Of a DNA stretch of 64,000 bases, positions 27,004 through 36,481 are shown in pieces. The stretch comes from Bog-950 sp046329515 (GTDB lineage: Bacteria; Bacteroidota; Bacteroidia; Chitinophagales; LD1). The DNA is taken from the NCBI GenBank assembly GCA_046329515.1, contig JAXLUM010000001.1, positions 248,001-312,000 of the forward strand. Direction: 5' to 3'. The first letter of the stretch is position 1; each line of letters begins with the position of its first letter. The notes beneath the pieces are model-generated. The model saw nothing but the letters and a program-made list of their open reading frames with translations. It was not told the origin of the DNA and searched no databases. The position numbers and the translations under genes were made by a program.

Positions 27004-30000
27004 ATGAAAAACGTTTCTGTAAAAATGCTGACAGCCCTTATAACCCTGGTTTTCAGTATTGCTTTTTCATCTTTAAAAGCCCAGTACGGGGTATTCGATT
27101 CGCTGTATTATAAAGGAACGGGAATAGACTATAAATGCACCGGCGGTTTAGTATTGCCTGATAGCTCAGTGCTGGTAACCGGCAAGTTCTTTTATGCCAA
27201 TGAACGGCATATAAACGGCCTGGTAAAACTGAAAAAGGATGGTTCAATAGATTATTCCTTTAATACCGGAAGCGGCGCTAACGACCACGTAAATGTTATT
27301 GTGCGGCAGCCTGATGGTAAACTTATTATTGGCGGGGATTTTACCCGTTTTAATAATCAAACCATAAATCGTATTGCGCGCTTAAACAGTAATGGCAGCC
27401 TGGATACAAGTTTTCATGTAGGCACCGGTTTAAACAATTCGGTTTATGCTCTTTACCTGCAAGGTGATGGTAAAGTATTGGTTGCGGGTTTGTTTACCAC
27501 TTATGGCGGCGCATCGGCCAACCGTATTATCCGCTTAAACAGTGATGGTAGCCGCGATAACACCTTTGCCATTGGCACAGGGGCCAGCGCCCAGGTTTTT
27601 TCGTTAGACCGATTAGCTAACGGCCAATATATAATAGCAGGCGATTTTGCCACCTTTAATGGCAAAACTGTGGGACGTGTTGCCCGCTTAAACAGCGATG
27701 CTTCATTGGATACTACTTTTAACTACGGGGGCACGGGAGCCAATAATATAGTTACGGCTGCTTATGTGTTACCTAATAATAAAATTATAGCAGCCGGTTA
27801 TTTTACTCAATACAACGGAAACAGCTCAAACAGAATCGTGCGTTTAAATGCAGATGGTTCTTATGACAGCACCTTTTATCTGTTAGGGGGCTTTAATGCC
27901 AACGTAAATGAATTGGCCATTCAAGCTGATGGTAAAGTGCTGGCTGTAGGCGGGTTTACCAATTATAACGGAACTGCCATAAACCGTATAGTACGTATAG
28001 ATACCACGGGTGCAAGAGACCTTACTTTTAAAATTGGTACAGGTGCCGATTTAAGTTTAAACACGGTGTTTCTGAACCCTGATGGTAAAGTTTATGTAGG
28101 CGGTACGTTTACGGTAATAGATTCTTTTGCCCGTGTGCGTTTAGCGCGTTTAAATGCAGATGGAACTGTTGACCAAACATTCTACCAGGATTCAAAATTT
28201 AATACAACCGTAAACACTGTAGGTTTTCAAAGTACCGGTAAGGCCATTTTAGCGGGATTATTTGTTAAGTATAATCAGCAAAGCGTTGGGCGCATTGCCC
28301 GCCTTGATTTTCGCGGAAACCTTGATGTTACCTTTAATGCCGGCGGCGCAGGATGCAACGGACAGGTGCGTTGCTTAGCCGTGCAGCCTGATGACAAGAT
28401 TTTAGTTGGGGGAGATTTTACTAAATACAATACTACGTCCATAAACAGAATTTGCCGCCTGAATGCTGATGGCACCTTAGACAATACCTTTACTGTTGGC
28501 ACAGGCGCTAACGGGCCGGTTTATGCCCTGGCCTTACAGACAGATGGGAAGATTGTTTTAACGGGTTCGTTTACGCAATACAACGGAACAACCGTAAACC
28601 GACTTGTTCGCTTAAACACCAATGGCACAATTGACAACACGTTTACGCCGGGGGCAGGTTTGAATAACTATGCTTCGGATATTGCCATACAAACTGATGG
28701 TAAAATTATAGTGGTTGGTATATTTACTATGGCGGGCGGCGTTTCAAAAAACCGCATAGCCCGTTTTAATGCCAATGGCACTTTAGATGTCGCTTATAAC
28801 ATTGGCACCGCATCGCCTGCAACATTATATACTGTTGCATTGCAAACAGATGGTAAGGCTGTTGTTGGTGGAGCGTTTACCACCTTTAACGGGGCGGCGC
28901 ATAACCGCATCGTTCGCCTTAATACTGATGGCACCGTTGATTCCACTTATACTGTTTCATTAAACAACATTCCGTACAAGCTTTTGAATTTCCGCGATGG
29001 TATGTTTACGGTAGGCGTGTTTAGCCAGGTTAATGGCATTACACGTAACCGTGCGGCTTATATTGATATGACCGGCCGTGTAGATTCAGCTACCTTTAAC
29101 TATAAATACGGTACAACATCAGGTGTGCCTATGTATGCAGCATTCAATAAAGAAGAGCGCCGCATTTTTATAACCGGCACCTTTACCGATTATGACCTTT
29201 CTATTGCTAACAAGGTAGCCCGTGTAAATGCGGCGAATGTTGAGGTGCTTTGGCCAACGGATACCCTATGTAAAGGCGGTTCATTTTACCTGAGCTGCAA
29301 GTCGCTTAATATGTTAACCAATGGTAATGCCTACAAAGTGCAGTTGTCAGATTCAGCAGGTTATTTTACTAACCCGCTTGTAATCGGCACAAAGTCATCC
29401 ACCTCATTAGTTGATTCCGTTTTAATAAATATACCTGCTAACATTCCATACGGCGATAATTACCGCATAAGAATATTGACCACTGCGCCATCGGACACCA
29501 GTTATTATTCTGCACCATTCAGTATTGCCCCACTGCCAACGCCAATGGTTACGGCAAACGGCCCTACTTCATTTTGCCAGGGTAATATGGTTACCTTAAA
29601 CTGCCAGACTGCTACTACTTATTTATGGAGCAATGGAAATACAACACCATCGGTAACTGCTATTGCTACAGATAACTATGTAGTAACCACCACCAATAAA
29701 TATGGCTGTATAGCCGTTTCAAACCCCGTAAGCGTTACCGTACATGCTGCACCGGATTCTGCTATAAACATTACTGCTGCCAATTTTTGTAACGGAGGAA
29801 CGGCCCAAATTTCAGCACCCGCAGGTTATATGTATAACTGGAGCACAGGCGCTACAACACAAAGCATATCTGTTACAACTGCAGGAACGTACAGTGTAAG
29901 TATTACTACCAACAATGGCTGCACTTCCGATTCCAGCTATTATATTAACCCTGCAAACTTCAGCACTAACCTTATAACACCTTCGGGCAGTGTGGCGCTT

Positions 30001-31518
30001 TGCCAGGGGCAATCATTAAGTTTATCGTCAATACCTGCTGCCGGCATTACCTATAACTGGAGTACGACACAAACATCACAAAGTATTTCCGTAAATGCTT
30101 CGGGTAATTACAGTGTTACCTTAACTGATGCCAGCAACTGTACCGCTTCATCAAGTATAGTTACTGTAGCAGTAAACAATTTGCCTGATGCTACTATTAA
30201 TGCTACTGCAAATGCAGTTTGCGCCGGTAGTTCGGTAGCCTTAAATGGCCAGCCGGGTTTAACCTATAGCTGGAGCAATGGCCAAACCAACCAACTTATT
30301 TCAGTTACCGCAGCCGGTACCTATACCTTAACGGTTACCGATGGTAATAACTGTTCGGCTGTTTCATCAAAAACAATAGCTGCCGCAGCTTTACCAAATA
30401 CCAACATCACATATACAGGCTCGGCTAACCTTTGCCCGGGCAGTTCATTACAACTTAACGCTGCCGCAGGCTTAAACTACGCCTGGAGCAGTGGTGAAAC
30501 CACACAGACCATTACCGTTGGCAATGCGGGTAATTATATAGTAACAGTTACTGACGCAACAACCAACTGCTCTGCTTCTTCAAATGCAGTAACGGTAAAC
30601 GTTTATACTGCGCCTGATGCAAGCATTAACTCAACAGCTACACAAATTTGCCCGTTCAGTTATGCTACTTTAAGCGGCGCTTCAGGTTTGTCGTACAATT
30701 GGAGCAATAACCAACATACCTCCTCAATTGTAGCGCAGCCCGGTGCTTATAGCTTAACCGTTACTGACGGCCATAATTGCAGCGCATCATCAAGTTATGT
30801 ATTGAATTCTTTACCAATGCCTGATACCTTAATAAGCGCCAGCGGGCCTACTACTATATGCAGTGGCGAGTCTGTAACGCTTACTGCAGGAACAGGCCTT
30901 ACTTATCATTGGAATAACAACTTTGCTTCGCAATCCATTACGGTAAATGCCAGTGGTAGCTATAAAGTTACTGTTACTGATGGTGCAACGAACTGTTCGG
31001 CTGTTTCGCAAACGGTGGCGGTAACTGTAAATGCTGCACCGCAGGTTACTTATGATTTACCACAAACTACTATCTGCAACACATCGGCTGTAATACAGCT
31101 AAATGCCGGATTGCCTGCCGGTGGTAATCTTTATGTAAATGGCGTTAATGCCACGCAAATTGACCCTTCGCAGTACGCTAACAGCAATGTGGTAGTTACT
31201 TATATAGTAACTGATGCTAATGGCTGTGAAGGTTACAAACAGGATTCGGTATTTATTGCGGTGTGCACTGATGTGCAGGAAACACCTTCGGAAAGCAGCA
31301 TTTCAGTTTATCCTAATCCTGCCAGCAATTTTCTTGTGGTTTATGATGCTAATGGCACTATAAGCGACCTACGAATAGTAGATATGTTAGGCCAAACGGT
31401 ACTGCAGGAAAATGTAACGGGCCAAAACCATGTAAAGCTTAATATATCGCAATTGGCCAGCGGGAACTACTTTGTAGTAGCCGGCAAAAAAACATTCAAG
31501 TTCTTAAAAACAGAGTAA
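27004..31518 (+). CDS. Giant delta-60-repeat protein with T9SS sorting domain
   Basis: 1504 residues. Signal peptide ending in SSLKAQ. Residues about 45-740 are roughly a dozen delta-60 repeats; each has QxDGKxLVGGxFT, a YNG or FNG turn, NRIxRLNxDG and slDxTF. Residues about 750-1410 are seven to eight Ig-like modules with repeating LCxGxS, YxWSNGxTTxSI and TDxxNC motifs. The C-terminus is a type A T9SS domain (SISVYPNPASNFLVVY ... LASGNYFVVAGKKTFKFLKTE). Long repeat arrays suggest an extended surface or released adhesive protein. It diverges from the T9SS operon upstream, with which it shares the 26890-27003 promoter gap. Confidence 0.92.
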   Translation: MKNVSVKMLTALITLVFSIAFSSLKAQYGVFDSLYYKGTGIDYKCTGGLVLPDSSVLVTGKFFYANERHINGLVKLKKDGSIDYSFNTGSGANDHVNVIVRQPDGKLIIGGDFTRFNNQTINRIARLNSNGSLDTSFHVGTGLNNSVYALYLQGDGKVLVAGLFTTYGGASANRIIRLNSDGSRDNTFAIGTGASAQVFSLDRLANGQYIIAGDFATFNGKTVGRVARLNSDASLDTTFNYGGTGANNIVTAAYVLPNNKIIAAGYFTQYNGNSSNRIVRLNADGSYDSTFYLLGGFNANVNELAIQADGKVLAVGGFTNYNGTAINRIVRIDTTGARDLTFKIGTGADLSLNTVFLNPDGKVYVGGTFTVIDSFARVRLARLNADGTVDQTFYQDSKFNTTVNTVGFQSTGKAILAGLFVKYNQQSVGRIARLDFRGNLDVTFNAGGAGCNGQVRCLAVQPDDKILVGGDFTKYNTTSINRICRLNADGTLDNTFTVGTGANGPVYALALQTDGKIVLTGSFTQYNGTTVNRLVRLNTNGTIDNTFTPGAGLNNYASDIAIQTDGKIIVVGIFTMAGGVSKNRIARFNANGTLDVAYNIGTASPATLYTVALQTDGKAVVGGAFTTFNGAAHNRIVRLNTDGTVDSTYTVSLNNIPYKLLNFRDGMFTVGVFSQVNGITRNRAAYIDMTGRVDSATFNYKYGTTSGVPMYAAFNKEERRIFITGTFTDYDLSIANKVARVNAANVEVLWPTDTLCKGGSFYLSCKSLNMLTNGNAYKVQLSDSAGYFTNPLVIGTKSSTSLVDSVLINIPANIPYGDNYRIRILTTAPSDTSYYSAPFSIAPLPTPMVTANGPTSFCQGNMVTLNCQTATTYLWSNGNTTPSVTAIATDNYVVTTTNKYGCIAVSNPVSVTVHAAPDSAINITAANFCNGGTAQISAPAGYMYNWSTGATTQSISVTTAGTYSVSITTNNGCTSDSSYYINPANFSTNLITPSGSVALCQGQSLSLSSIPAAGITYNWSTTQTSQSISVNASGNYSVTLTDASNCTASSSIVTVAVNNLPDATINATANAVCAGSSVALNGQPGLTYSWSNGQTNQLISVTAAGTYTLTVTDGNNCSAVSSKTIAAAALPNTNITYTGSANLCPGSSLQLNAAAGLNYAWSSGETTQTITVGNAGNYIVTVTDATTNCSASSNAVTVNVYTAPDASINSTATQICPFSYATLSGASGLSYNWSNNQHTSSIVAQPGAYSLTVTDGHNCSASSSYVLNSLPMPDTLISASGPTTICSGESVTLTAGTGLTYHWNNNFASQSITVNASGSYKVTVTDGATNCSAVSQTVAVTVNAAPQVTYDLPQTTICNTSAVIQLNAGLPAGGNLYVNGVNATQIDPSQYANSNVVVTYIVTDANGCEGYKQDSVFIAVCTDVQETPSESSISVYPNPASNFLVVYDANGTISDLRIVDMLGQTVLQENVTGQNHVKLNISQLASGNYFVVAGKKTFKFLKTE

Positions 31519-31544
31519 AGAGAAACAAAGAGTTTCATGTGCTG

Positions 31545-31572
31545 GGGGCGCCTTCGTGCGCTCCTTTTTTAT
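31545..31572 (+). terminator. Intrinsic terminator after the delta-60 gene
   Basis: The 7-bp stem GGGGCGC/GCGCTCC (one G-T pair) with a 6-base loop is followed by TTTTTT. Confidence 0.75.
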
Positions 31573-31578
31573 TTGCCC

Positions 31579-32028
31579 TTACTGGTTAATGGTAAGTGTG
31601 GCGGTTTGAATAGTATTGCTTTTATTACCTGCGCGGTCAACCACATATACAGAATAGGTGGCAGTTTCGCTGGTATGGCTATCGTCAACAAAAGCTTGTG
31701 GAGGAAGATGGATATTTACCGGAGCGCGTACTATGATGCTCTCTCCATCGGGAGCCTGCTGCGGTAAGCGAAATTCGCTTACAACATTGTTCCGGTTATC
31801 AGTAACAAAAACGTTTTTTACATCAGGTGTATTTTCGCCTATATCGCCATCCCCATCAGTTATTTCTATGGCTATGGATACGGTATCCTGGTATTTGATA
31901 GCGGGGTTAGGTGCAATGGATACGAATTCTATTTTTGGCGTATTAGAAATTGTCTCTTCCTTTTTACAGCCAAACAACAGTAAAAGGCACAGTAGCCATA
32001 TTGCAGATAGTTTAGATAGTGTTTGCAT
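31579..32028 (-). CDS. Lipoprotein of unknown function, last gene of the DUF1501-like operon
   Basis: I start at ATG 32028, one base after the stop of the upstream gene, because it opens a lipoprotein signal (MQTLSKLSAIWLLCLLLLFGC, lipobox Cys followed by KKEE). The mature part is one small beta-sandwich-like domain (about 110 residues) with a DGDGDIGE acidic loop that could bind calcium and the ending RAGNKSNTIQTATLTI. I do not recognise a family. Fifth gene of the run beginning at 35652. Confidence 0.8.
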   Translation of the reverse strand: MQTLSKLSAIWLLCLLLLFGCKKEETISNTPKIEFVSIAPNPAIKYQDTVSIAIEITDGDGDIGENTPDVKNVFVTDNRNNVVSEFRLPQQAPDGESIIVRAPVNIHLPPQAFVDDSHTSETATYSVYVVDRAGNKSNTIQTATLTINQ

Positions 32029-32029
32029 G

Positions 32030-32965
32030 TTATTGCCTGATAAATGACCAATAGCTTTTATAAGGAAATGGAGATTCTGTTCGTGGAAATTCAGTATTTG
32101 AAGGATGGTCACCATCGTTTACGTAGTAGCGCATAAACAATGTATCGCCCACAGGCATACTTGTAGGGTTAACTGTAGCAATCCAGGCCTGTTGGCCACC
32201 AAGATTAAAGAACACGGCCGGCACTACGGTAGCGCTGCTGAAATCATCGGCGTTGGTAGAAATTTTGAGTTTGTTGAATTGCAGCATGTTCAAGGCGGTA
32301 CTGTCATCCTGTACCTGGAAGCCTACATAAAACGAGCTTACCGAAACAGGAAGAACAAAGGGGTTGTAGGGAACCGAATCTAAACGGGTGTTAGAGTAAA
32401 ACGTTTGCAAATCGGTACTTGCAGCCAAATAGCCGACTATAGTAGGTTCGGCATTAGGGAATTCGGGAACGTTGCCGAACATATCGCGCGCACCATGCAT
32501 TATCCATTGGGCTACAAGCTTAATGCTGCTATCGGGCAAAGCAGTGCCAATGTTATCCTGCGGCATGCGGTCGTTTATGTTTACGAAGCAACAATTGGTA
32601 ATTCGTTCGTAAAGCACGCTGTAGGCAGTATCGAAGGGAATAACGCGATACTTAAAGTCGTTGGCAGCATTATTTTTTACAATGGGTGCGTAAACCAGGG
32701 TGCTGAAGGAAGACTGAGGTGTTCTGAAATCGGGTTCAAAATTACCTACGTGGCAGCCGGGTAAAGCGCAACGGGTAGCCAATAGTTTTTTGTGCACGTA
32801 CGTTATTGTCAACGAGTCCACAGGGATTTCATTGGCAGTGGTGTCATCGCGCACAATGTCGTCATAGGGGTTATGAGGCAGAGGGCTGTCCTTTTTACAG
32901 CTTTGCACTATGGCTATGCAAAGCACGAAAGCGCTTACAACTATTATAGGGGTTCGTAGTTTCAT
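32030..32965 (-). CDS. Lipoprotein with CX4CH (cytochrome-like) motif
   Basis: 311 residues, lipobox Cys23 followed by KKDS. Residues about 50-170 look like a cytochrome c-type domain: CALPGCH (C66, C71, H72), a SxLYERI helix, then NDRMPQDN as possible Met ligand region, and a closing helix SIKLVAQWIMHG. The spacing CX4CH is unusual for c-type heme but known in some multiheme cytochromes. The arrangement recalls the planctomycete PSCyt1 domain. The second half is beta-rich and unrecognised. It lies 9 bases downstream of the DUF1501-like gene. Confidence 0.75.
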   Translation of the reverse strand: MKLRTPIIVVSAFVLCIAIVQSCKKDSPLPHNPYDDIVRDDTTANEIPVDSLTITYVHKKLLATRCALPGCHVGNFEPDFRTPQSSFSTLVYAPIVKNNAANDFKYRVIPFDTAYSVLYERITNCCFVNINDRMPQDNIGTALPDSSIKLVAQWIMHGARDMFGNVPEFPNAEPTIVGYLAASTDLQTFYSNTRLDSVPYNPFVLPVSVSSFYVGFQVQDDSTALNMLQFNKLKISTNADDFSSATVVPAVFFNLGGQQAWIATVNPTSMPVGDTLFMRYYVNDGDHPSNTEFPRTESPFPYKSYWSFIRQ

Positions 32966-32974
32966 AGTTCAGTA

Positions 32975-34270
32975 TTAGTTAAAGGCTTCAGTTAAAACAC
33001 GGCCATCTAAAATGCCTGAAGGTATATTGGTATCAAAACCAAGAATATTGGCGATGGTTGGCACAATATCCACGCTTTCGCCTTGCGGTGAACTAAATAC
33101 CTGCCCTTGTTTTACAATGCCGGATGGCCCTACCATTAAGCAAAATATTTCACGGCTCATTTGGTCGTTATTGTGGTCAAGCGCATAGCGGCCATAAGCA
33201 TCAACTACGCTGTTGGGTTGTTGGTTACGGCCATGTTCAGGAGCTACAATAAGCACTGTGTCGTTAGCCATGCCCGGTGTATTTTGTATGGCTTCCCAAA
33301 GTTTGTATAAGGCAAAATCGGCCTGGCGAATGTTGTTTACGTATTTGGTGTAATCAAAGTGGCCAATGTCAATATTCTGCATGTTTATCACCATCAATTC
33401 AGGCTTAAACTCCTGCATTACTTTGGTGCCGAAATAAATGTTGAACATATCACCATTCATGTTTACACCCCATGGATTATTATGCATGCCCTGCGAAACT
33501 TCATACATCATAGTGCGGATAAAGGTTTGCAGGTGTTCGGCATCTTCAGCGGTGTTCTTTATGCCTGTTGATGTAATTTCCTGCGGCGCTTTAAATTGCC
33601 CATCGGCAAAGGCGCGCATTAAATCGCACTTATCTTTTTCTGATGTGCTGATTGATAAGGCATTTCCTAAAACGGAATTGGCATCATAAGAAAATATAGA
33701 CCCGGGTTGAATCATATTAGCGCCAAACATAGCGCCATAGCCTTCGTATGCACTGTAATTCAAAAAGGGATATGGGCCTAATGAATCGCTTATCCACCAG
33801 GCGTTAAGCGCACTCATGCTCGGGCTGTTATGCTTACGGTAGTATTCAAATATGGTAGGGTACTTTGGCGGTTGTTTCAATTGTATGGCTTCGTCGCTGT
33901 ACTTGCCGGTAATGGCTGTAGTATGCCCGTTATAGTGGCCCGTTGGCCCCGAGGCATACCTAAACTCCTGAAACAAGGTGCCAAGGTTTTGCAAGCGGTT
34001 TGATGCCAATTGAGGCAAAGCGCTCATTCCCCCGGCTATATCTGCAGAAATGGATTCGTTACCGTTAAGGGTGTTTACCATAAGGTTCCCCTCGGCCTTG
34101 TGCATACTTTCCAGGTTACGCACTCCGCCTGCAAAAAGGCAAAACACTACGTGGTTGGCCTTGCGCGAACCTGTGGCAGCAAACAACCTGCCTGAAGGAA
34201 GGATATAGGGCGCTACTATGGCCCCGGCTGCTGTAAGTGCTGCATTTTTTATAAACTGTTTTCTTTTCAT
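32975..34270 (-). CDS. DUF1501/alkaline-phosphatase-superfamily-like protein
   Basis: 431 residues. N-terminus KRKQFIKNAALTAAGAIVAPY is a Tat-like signal typical of DUF1501 proteins. Possible metal-site motifs are GHYNGHTTAITG, MQNIDIGHFDYT, VAPEHGRN and YALDHNND; the spacing resembles the sulfatase/phosphoglyceromutase/alkaline phosphatase fold (EFGR and DH motifs in DUF1501). The reaction is unknown for this group. In Planctomycetes, DUF1501 genes sit next to PSCyt1-DUF1549-DUF1553 genes; here the neighbours look like single pieces of that protein. Confidence 0.75.
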   Translation of the reverse strand: MKRKQFIKNAALTAAGAIVAPYILPSGRLFAATGSRKANHVVFCLFAGGVRNLESMHKAEGNLMVNTLNGNESISADIAGGMSALPQLASNRLQNLGTLFQEFRYASGPTGHYNGHTTAITGKYSDEAIQLKQPPKYPTIFEYYRKHNSPSMSALNAWWISDSLGPYPFLNYSAYEGYGAMFGANMIQPGSIFSYDANSVLGNALSISTSEKDKCDLMRAFADGQFKAPQEITSTGIKNTAEDAEHLQTFIRTMMYEVSQGMHNNPWGVNMNGDMFNIYFGTKVMQEFKPELMVINMQNIDIGHFDYTKYVNNIRQADFALYKLWEAIQNTPGMANDTVLIVAPEHGRNQQPNSVVDAYGRYALDHNNDQMSREIFCLMVGPSGIVKQGQVFSSPQGESVDIVPTIANILGFDTNIPSGILDGRVLTEAFN

Positions 34271-34281
34271 GCTTGCAGGGT

Positions 34282-34767
34282 TTAATAGAAACGGTATTCT
34301 TCAGCGGTCATCATGCTGTAGTACACCATTTTAGGGCTAATGTCCGTGTTGTTTTCAATAAGGCTCTTCATCTTCCAGGCTTCTACCTCAGTAGGTTTGC
34401 GGTTATACAGGCGCAGGTAAGCATCATTCACAAATGCGGGTATATCGCTTCGCATGGCTGTGTTATCAGTAATAACCACCCCGGGGCGATTGATAAAGTT
34501 CTTTACAATTAAATCCTGCACTACACCTTTATCGCCTACAGCCTGCAGGGCAATATCCAGTTTGTTTAGTTCAGTGGTGGTAATGTTGTCGTTAAACAAA
34601 TCGTTATAAGCAATGGTTATAAACTGTGTGGTGGTTTTTAAGTTCCGTTTATCATTGGCATTTTGATAAAGCTCCTGCTGTTGTGTTTCGTACACATAGC
34701 GCTTTTCTTTTTTACAGCTTTCTGCAAAAAGAAAAAGGATAAGGATGAGGCTCCAGTATTTGTTCAT
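34282..34767 (-). CDS. Lipoprotein with one RxPxxxE...EY module
   Basis: 161 residues, signal MNKYWSLILILFLFAESC with the lipobox Cys followed by KKEK. It is helical. Near the C-terminus is AYLRLYNRKPTEVEAW ... TAEEYRFY, the same R-x-P-x3-E...EY pattern that occurs three times in the gene upstream and that recalls DUF1549/DUF1553-type modules. It lies 11 bases before the DUF1501-like gene. No catalytic residues recognised. Confidence 0.75.
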   Translation of the reverse strand: MNKYWSLILILFLFAESCKKEKRYVYETQQQELYQNANDKRNLKTTTQFITIAYNDLFNDNITTTELNKLDIALQAVGDKGVVQDLIVKNFINRPGVVITDNTAMRSDIPAFVNDAYLRLYNRKPTEVEAWKMKSLIENNTDISPKMVYYSMMTAEEYRFY

Positions 34768-34785
34768 AGTTGAGTGCTGTTGAAT

Positions 34786-35652
34786 TTATTTTATACCTGC
34801 GTATTCATCCATTGAAAAGACGGCAACGCCCAGCTTTTGATAATCGCCGGTAGTTTTATAAGTACCGCTGTAAAAGGCTATTTCCCCATCGGTAGGCTCG
34901 CGGAAGAGATACTTGGTAAACATGTAACGCACCTGGCCTTCGTAGTAATCATCGCTGTCAAAGAATATCTGTATGTAGTCATCCTTGTTTTGCCCCTGTT
35001 GCAGAAATACTACCGACACGCCTCCATCTACCATAGTTTTACCCGCCGCCAATTCGGCATCGCTGGGGTAGCGGAACAGGAAGTTTTGATAGGTGCTAAC
35101 CACAAAGTTTTCGGTACCCATGTTTATCTGGTCGTAGAAATAATTGTTTATGCTTCTTTTAAGCAGGCCTTTGTAATCAAGCGTACCGGCTGTAAGGTCA
35201 TGTGAGCTTTGTTGCCAGCTTTGCAGGCGCGCTATTTCTTTGTTTATCACATCATAAAACGGAGCGTATTGCGGCTGTAACAGCAACTGCTGAAATAAGT
35301 ATATCTGCCCGGCTACTTCTAATGAATCTAAACCACGCAGGTATTCATTGCGCGCCACGCGTAAAAGGTTGATGTTATATTCAGGGTTAGCAAAAAGAGT
35401 ATTAACGAATTGCTCTCTGCGCGTTTTAGAAAAATTATCCTGTTTTAGCAGGCTTATACCGTCTTGTTTTTCGTTGCCAATGGGTTCGCGGCCTAAAATG
35501 TTTATGTAAGCCTTGTTTACATAAATTTCAATAACGGTAGAATCTATAGTATGGTCGGGTGGCGGAATATTATCCTTAATAACCACTTCCTCGGTTTTGT
35601 TACATGCTGCAATAAACAATACCGGTAAAAGCAAAAGCACTAATTTTCTCAT
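34786..35652 (-). CDS. Lipoprotein with three RxPxxxE...EY modules, first gene of operon
   Basis: 288 residues, lipobox Cys17 followed by NKTEE. Three helical modules share R-x-P-x3-E and a closing acidic-Tyr: GREPIGNE ... ANPEY, FRYPSDAE ... DSDDYY, and FREPTDGE ... SMDEY. The pattern resembles planctomycetal DUF1549/DUF1553 repeats (RPPTxxEL), but the match is by eye and I do not assign a function. It is the first gene of the five-gene minus-strand run and is separated by 18 bases from the second. Confidence 0.75.
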   Translation of the reverse strand: MRKLVLLLLPVLFIAACNKTEEVVIKDNIPPPDHTIDSTVIEIYVNKAYINILGREPIGNEKQDGISLLKQDNFSKTRREQFVNTLFANPEYNINLLRVARNEYLRGLDSLEVAGQIYLFQQLLLQPQYAPFYDVINKEIARLQSWQQSSHDLTAGTLDYKGLLKRSINNYFYDQINMGTENFVVSTYQNFLFRYPSDAELAAGKTMVDGGVSVVFLQQGQNKDDYIQIFFDSDDYYEGQVRYMFTKYLFREPTDGEIAFYSGTYKTTGDYQKLGVAVFSMDEYAGIK

Positions 35653-36010
35653 GCGCTGGGGTTCCTGTAGTTACTCTAATTTAAATTTAATTTTTCCGAT
35701 TAACAAAACAGACATATGTATTCGGGCAGATGTGTATAGCCCGGCCGTTATAAGCTTAAACAATTTAGAGTATTAAAGGGGCATTTAAATAAGATGCACA
35801 CCACTAAAACCGGCAGAGGGTGTAAAAAAGCCAGACAGATGATAACAGGTGTTTCATAGCTGTATAGGCCATACAGGTATCTCTCTTAATATTCCTGCTT
35901 TAGGGTTAATAAGATTAATGAGGTGTATTGAAACGTTAAAGCTGTTAAGGAATGCTATATAGTTAAAAGCCCCAATCCTATATTCATCTCGAACTAAAAA
36001 TATAACTTAA
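35653..36010. other. Divergent intergenic region (358 bases), no gene seen
   Basis: This AT-rich gap separates the 35652 operon (minus) from the 36011 gene (plus), so it must hold both promoters. I saw no exact TAnnTTTG box at a suitable place on either strand, no RNA gene and no reading frame of note. A small inverted repeat CTGTAT-N5-ATACAG lies at 35860-35876. Confidence 0.5.
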
Positions 36011-36394
36011 ATGAAGATTAAATTTCTTGTTTCTGCCTTAACCCTTATGGCCCTTGTGGTGTTTGTAAACTCCTGTAAAAAAGAGGATAACAGTAATTTT
36101 GTAAATCGCGTTACCTGTAATGAAGCTGATGATACGCTGAATACCTATAACGGCAAAATTAAAACGCTGATAGACGGCAACTGTGCCAAGAGCGGCTGCC
36201 ATGATGCTATAAGCCATGAGGAAGGTTTAGACCTAAGCACTTATAATGGAGCTGTTTCCGGTTTTAATGATAATGCGCTTTGTACTATTTATCAGGAGGG
36301 CGGGTGTAAGCCAATGCCGGATGGTGCTGCAAAATTATCAGACCCTATTATTCATGATTTAACCTGTTGGGTAAAAAACAACTACCCGCAATAG
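36011..36394 (+). CDS. Small cytochrome-like lipoprotein (CX4CH)
   Basis: 127 residues, lipobox Cys22 followed by KKED. One domain with CAKSGCH (C58, C63, H64), LDLSTYNGAVSGF and PMPDG (M102, possible second ligand), closing in the helix IIHDLTCWVKNNYPQ. It resembles the PSCyt1-like part of the 32030 gene product and is transcribed away from that operon, sharing its promoter region. A covalently bound heme is likely but not certain because the CX4CH spacing is unusual. Confidence 0.78.
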   Translation: MKIKFLVSALTLMALVVFVNSCKKEDNSNFVNRVTCNEADDTLNTYNGKIKTLIDGNCAKSGCHDAISHEEGLDLSTYNGAVSGFNDNALCTIYQEGGCKPMPDGAAKLSDPIIHDLTCWVKNNYPQ

Positions 36395-36411
36395 TTAGTT
36401 AAGCATAAAAT

Positions 36412-36440
36412 AAAAACGCCACCCGAAAGGTGGCGTTTTT
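36412..36440. terminator. Bidirectional terminator between the cytochrome-like gene and the fad operon
   Basis: The perfect 12-bp stem AAAAACGCCACC/GGTGGCGTTTTT with a CGAAA loop has A-run and T-run flanks that serve both converging genes. Confidence 0.88.
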
Positions 36441-36481
36441 ATTTGTATTAAGTCTCCCCTTTAGGGAGGGCTTAGAAGGGT

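Noticed and set aside
27100..29200. Regularly spaced DNA repeats that could suggest a CRISPR array or satellite
   Set aside because: They are codons of the delta-60 repeats in one open frame; the spacing is protein-domain sized and the copies are degenerate.
35860..35876. Inverted repeat CTGTAT-N5-ATACAG in the 358-base gap
   Set aside because: Six-base arms in AT-rich DNA are expected by chance, and no second copy or nearby regulator was found.
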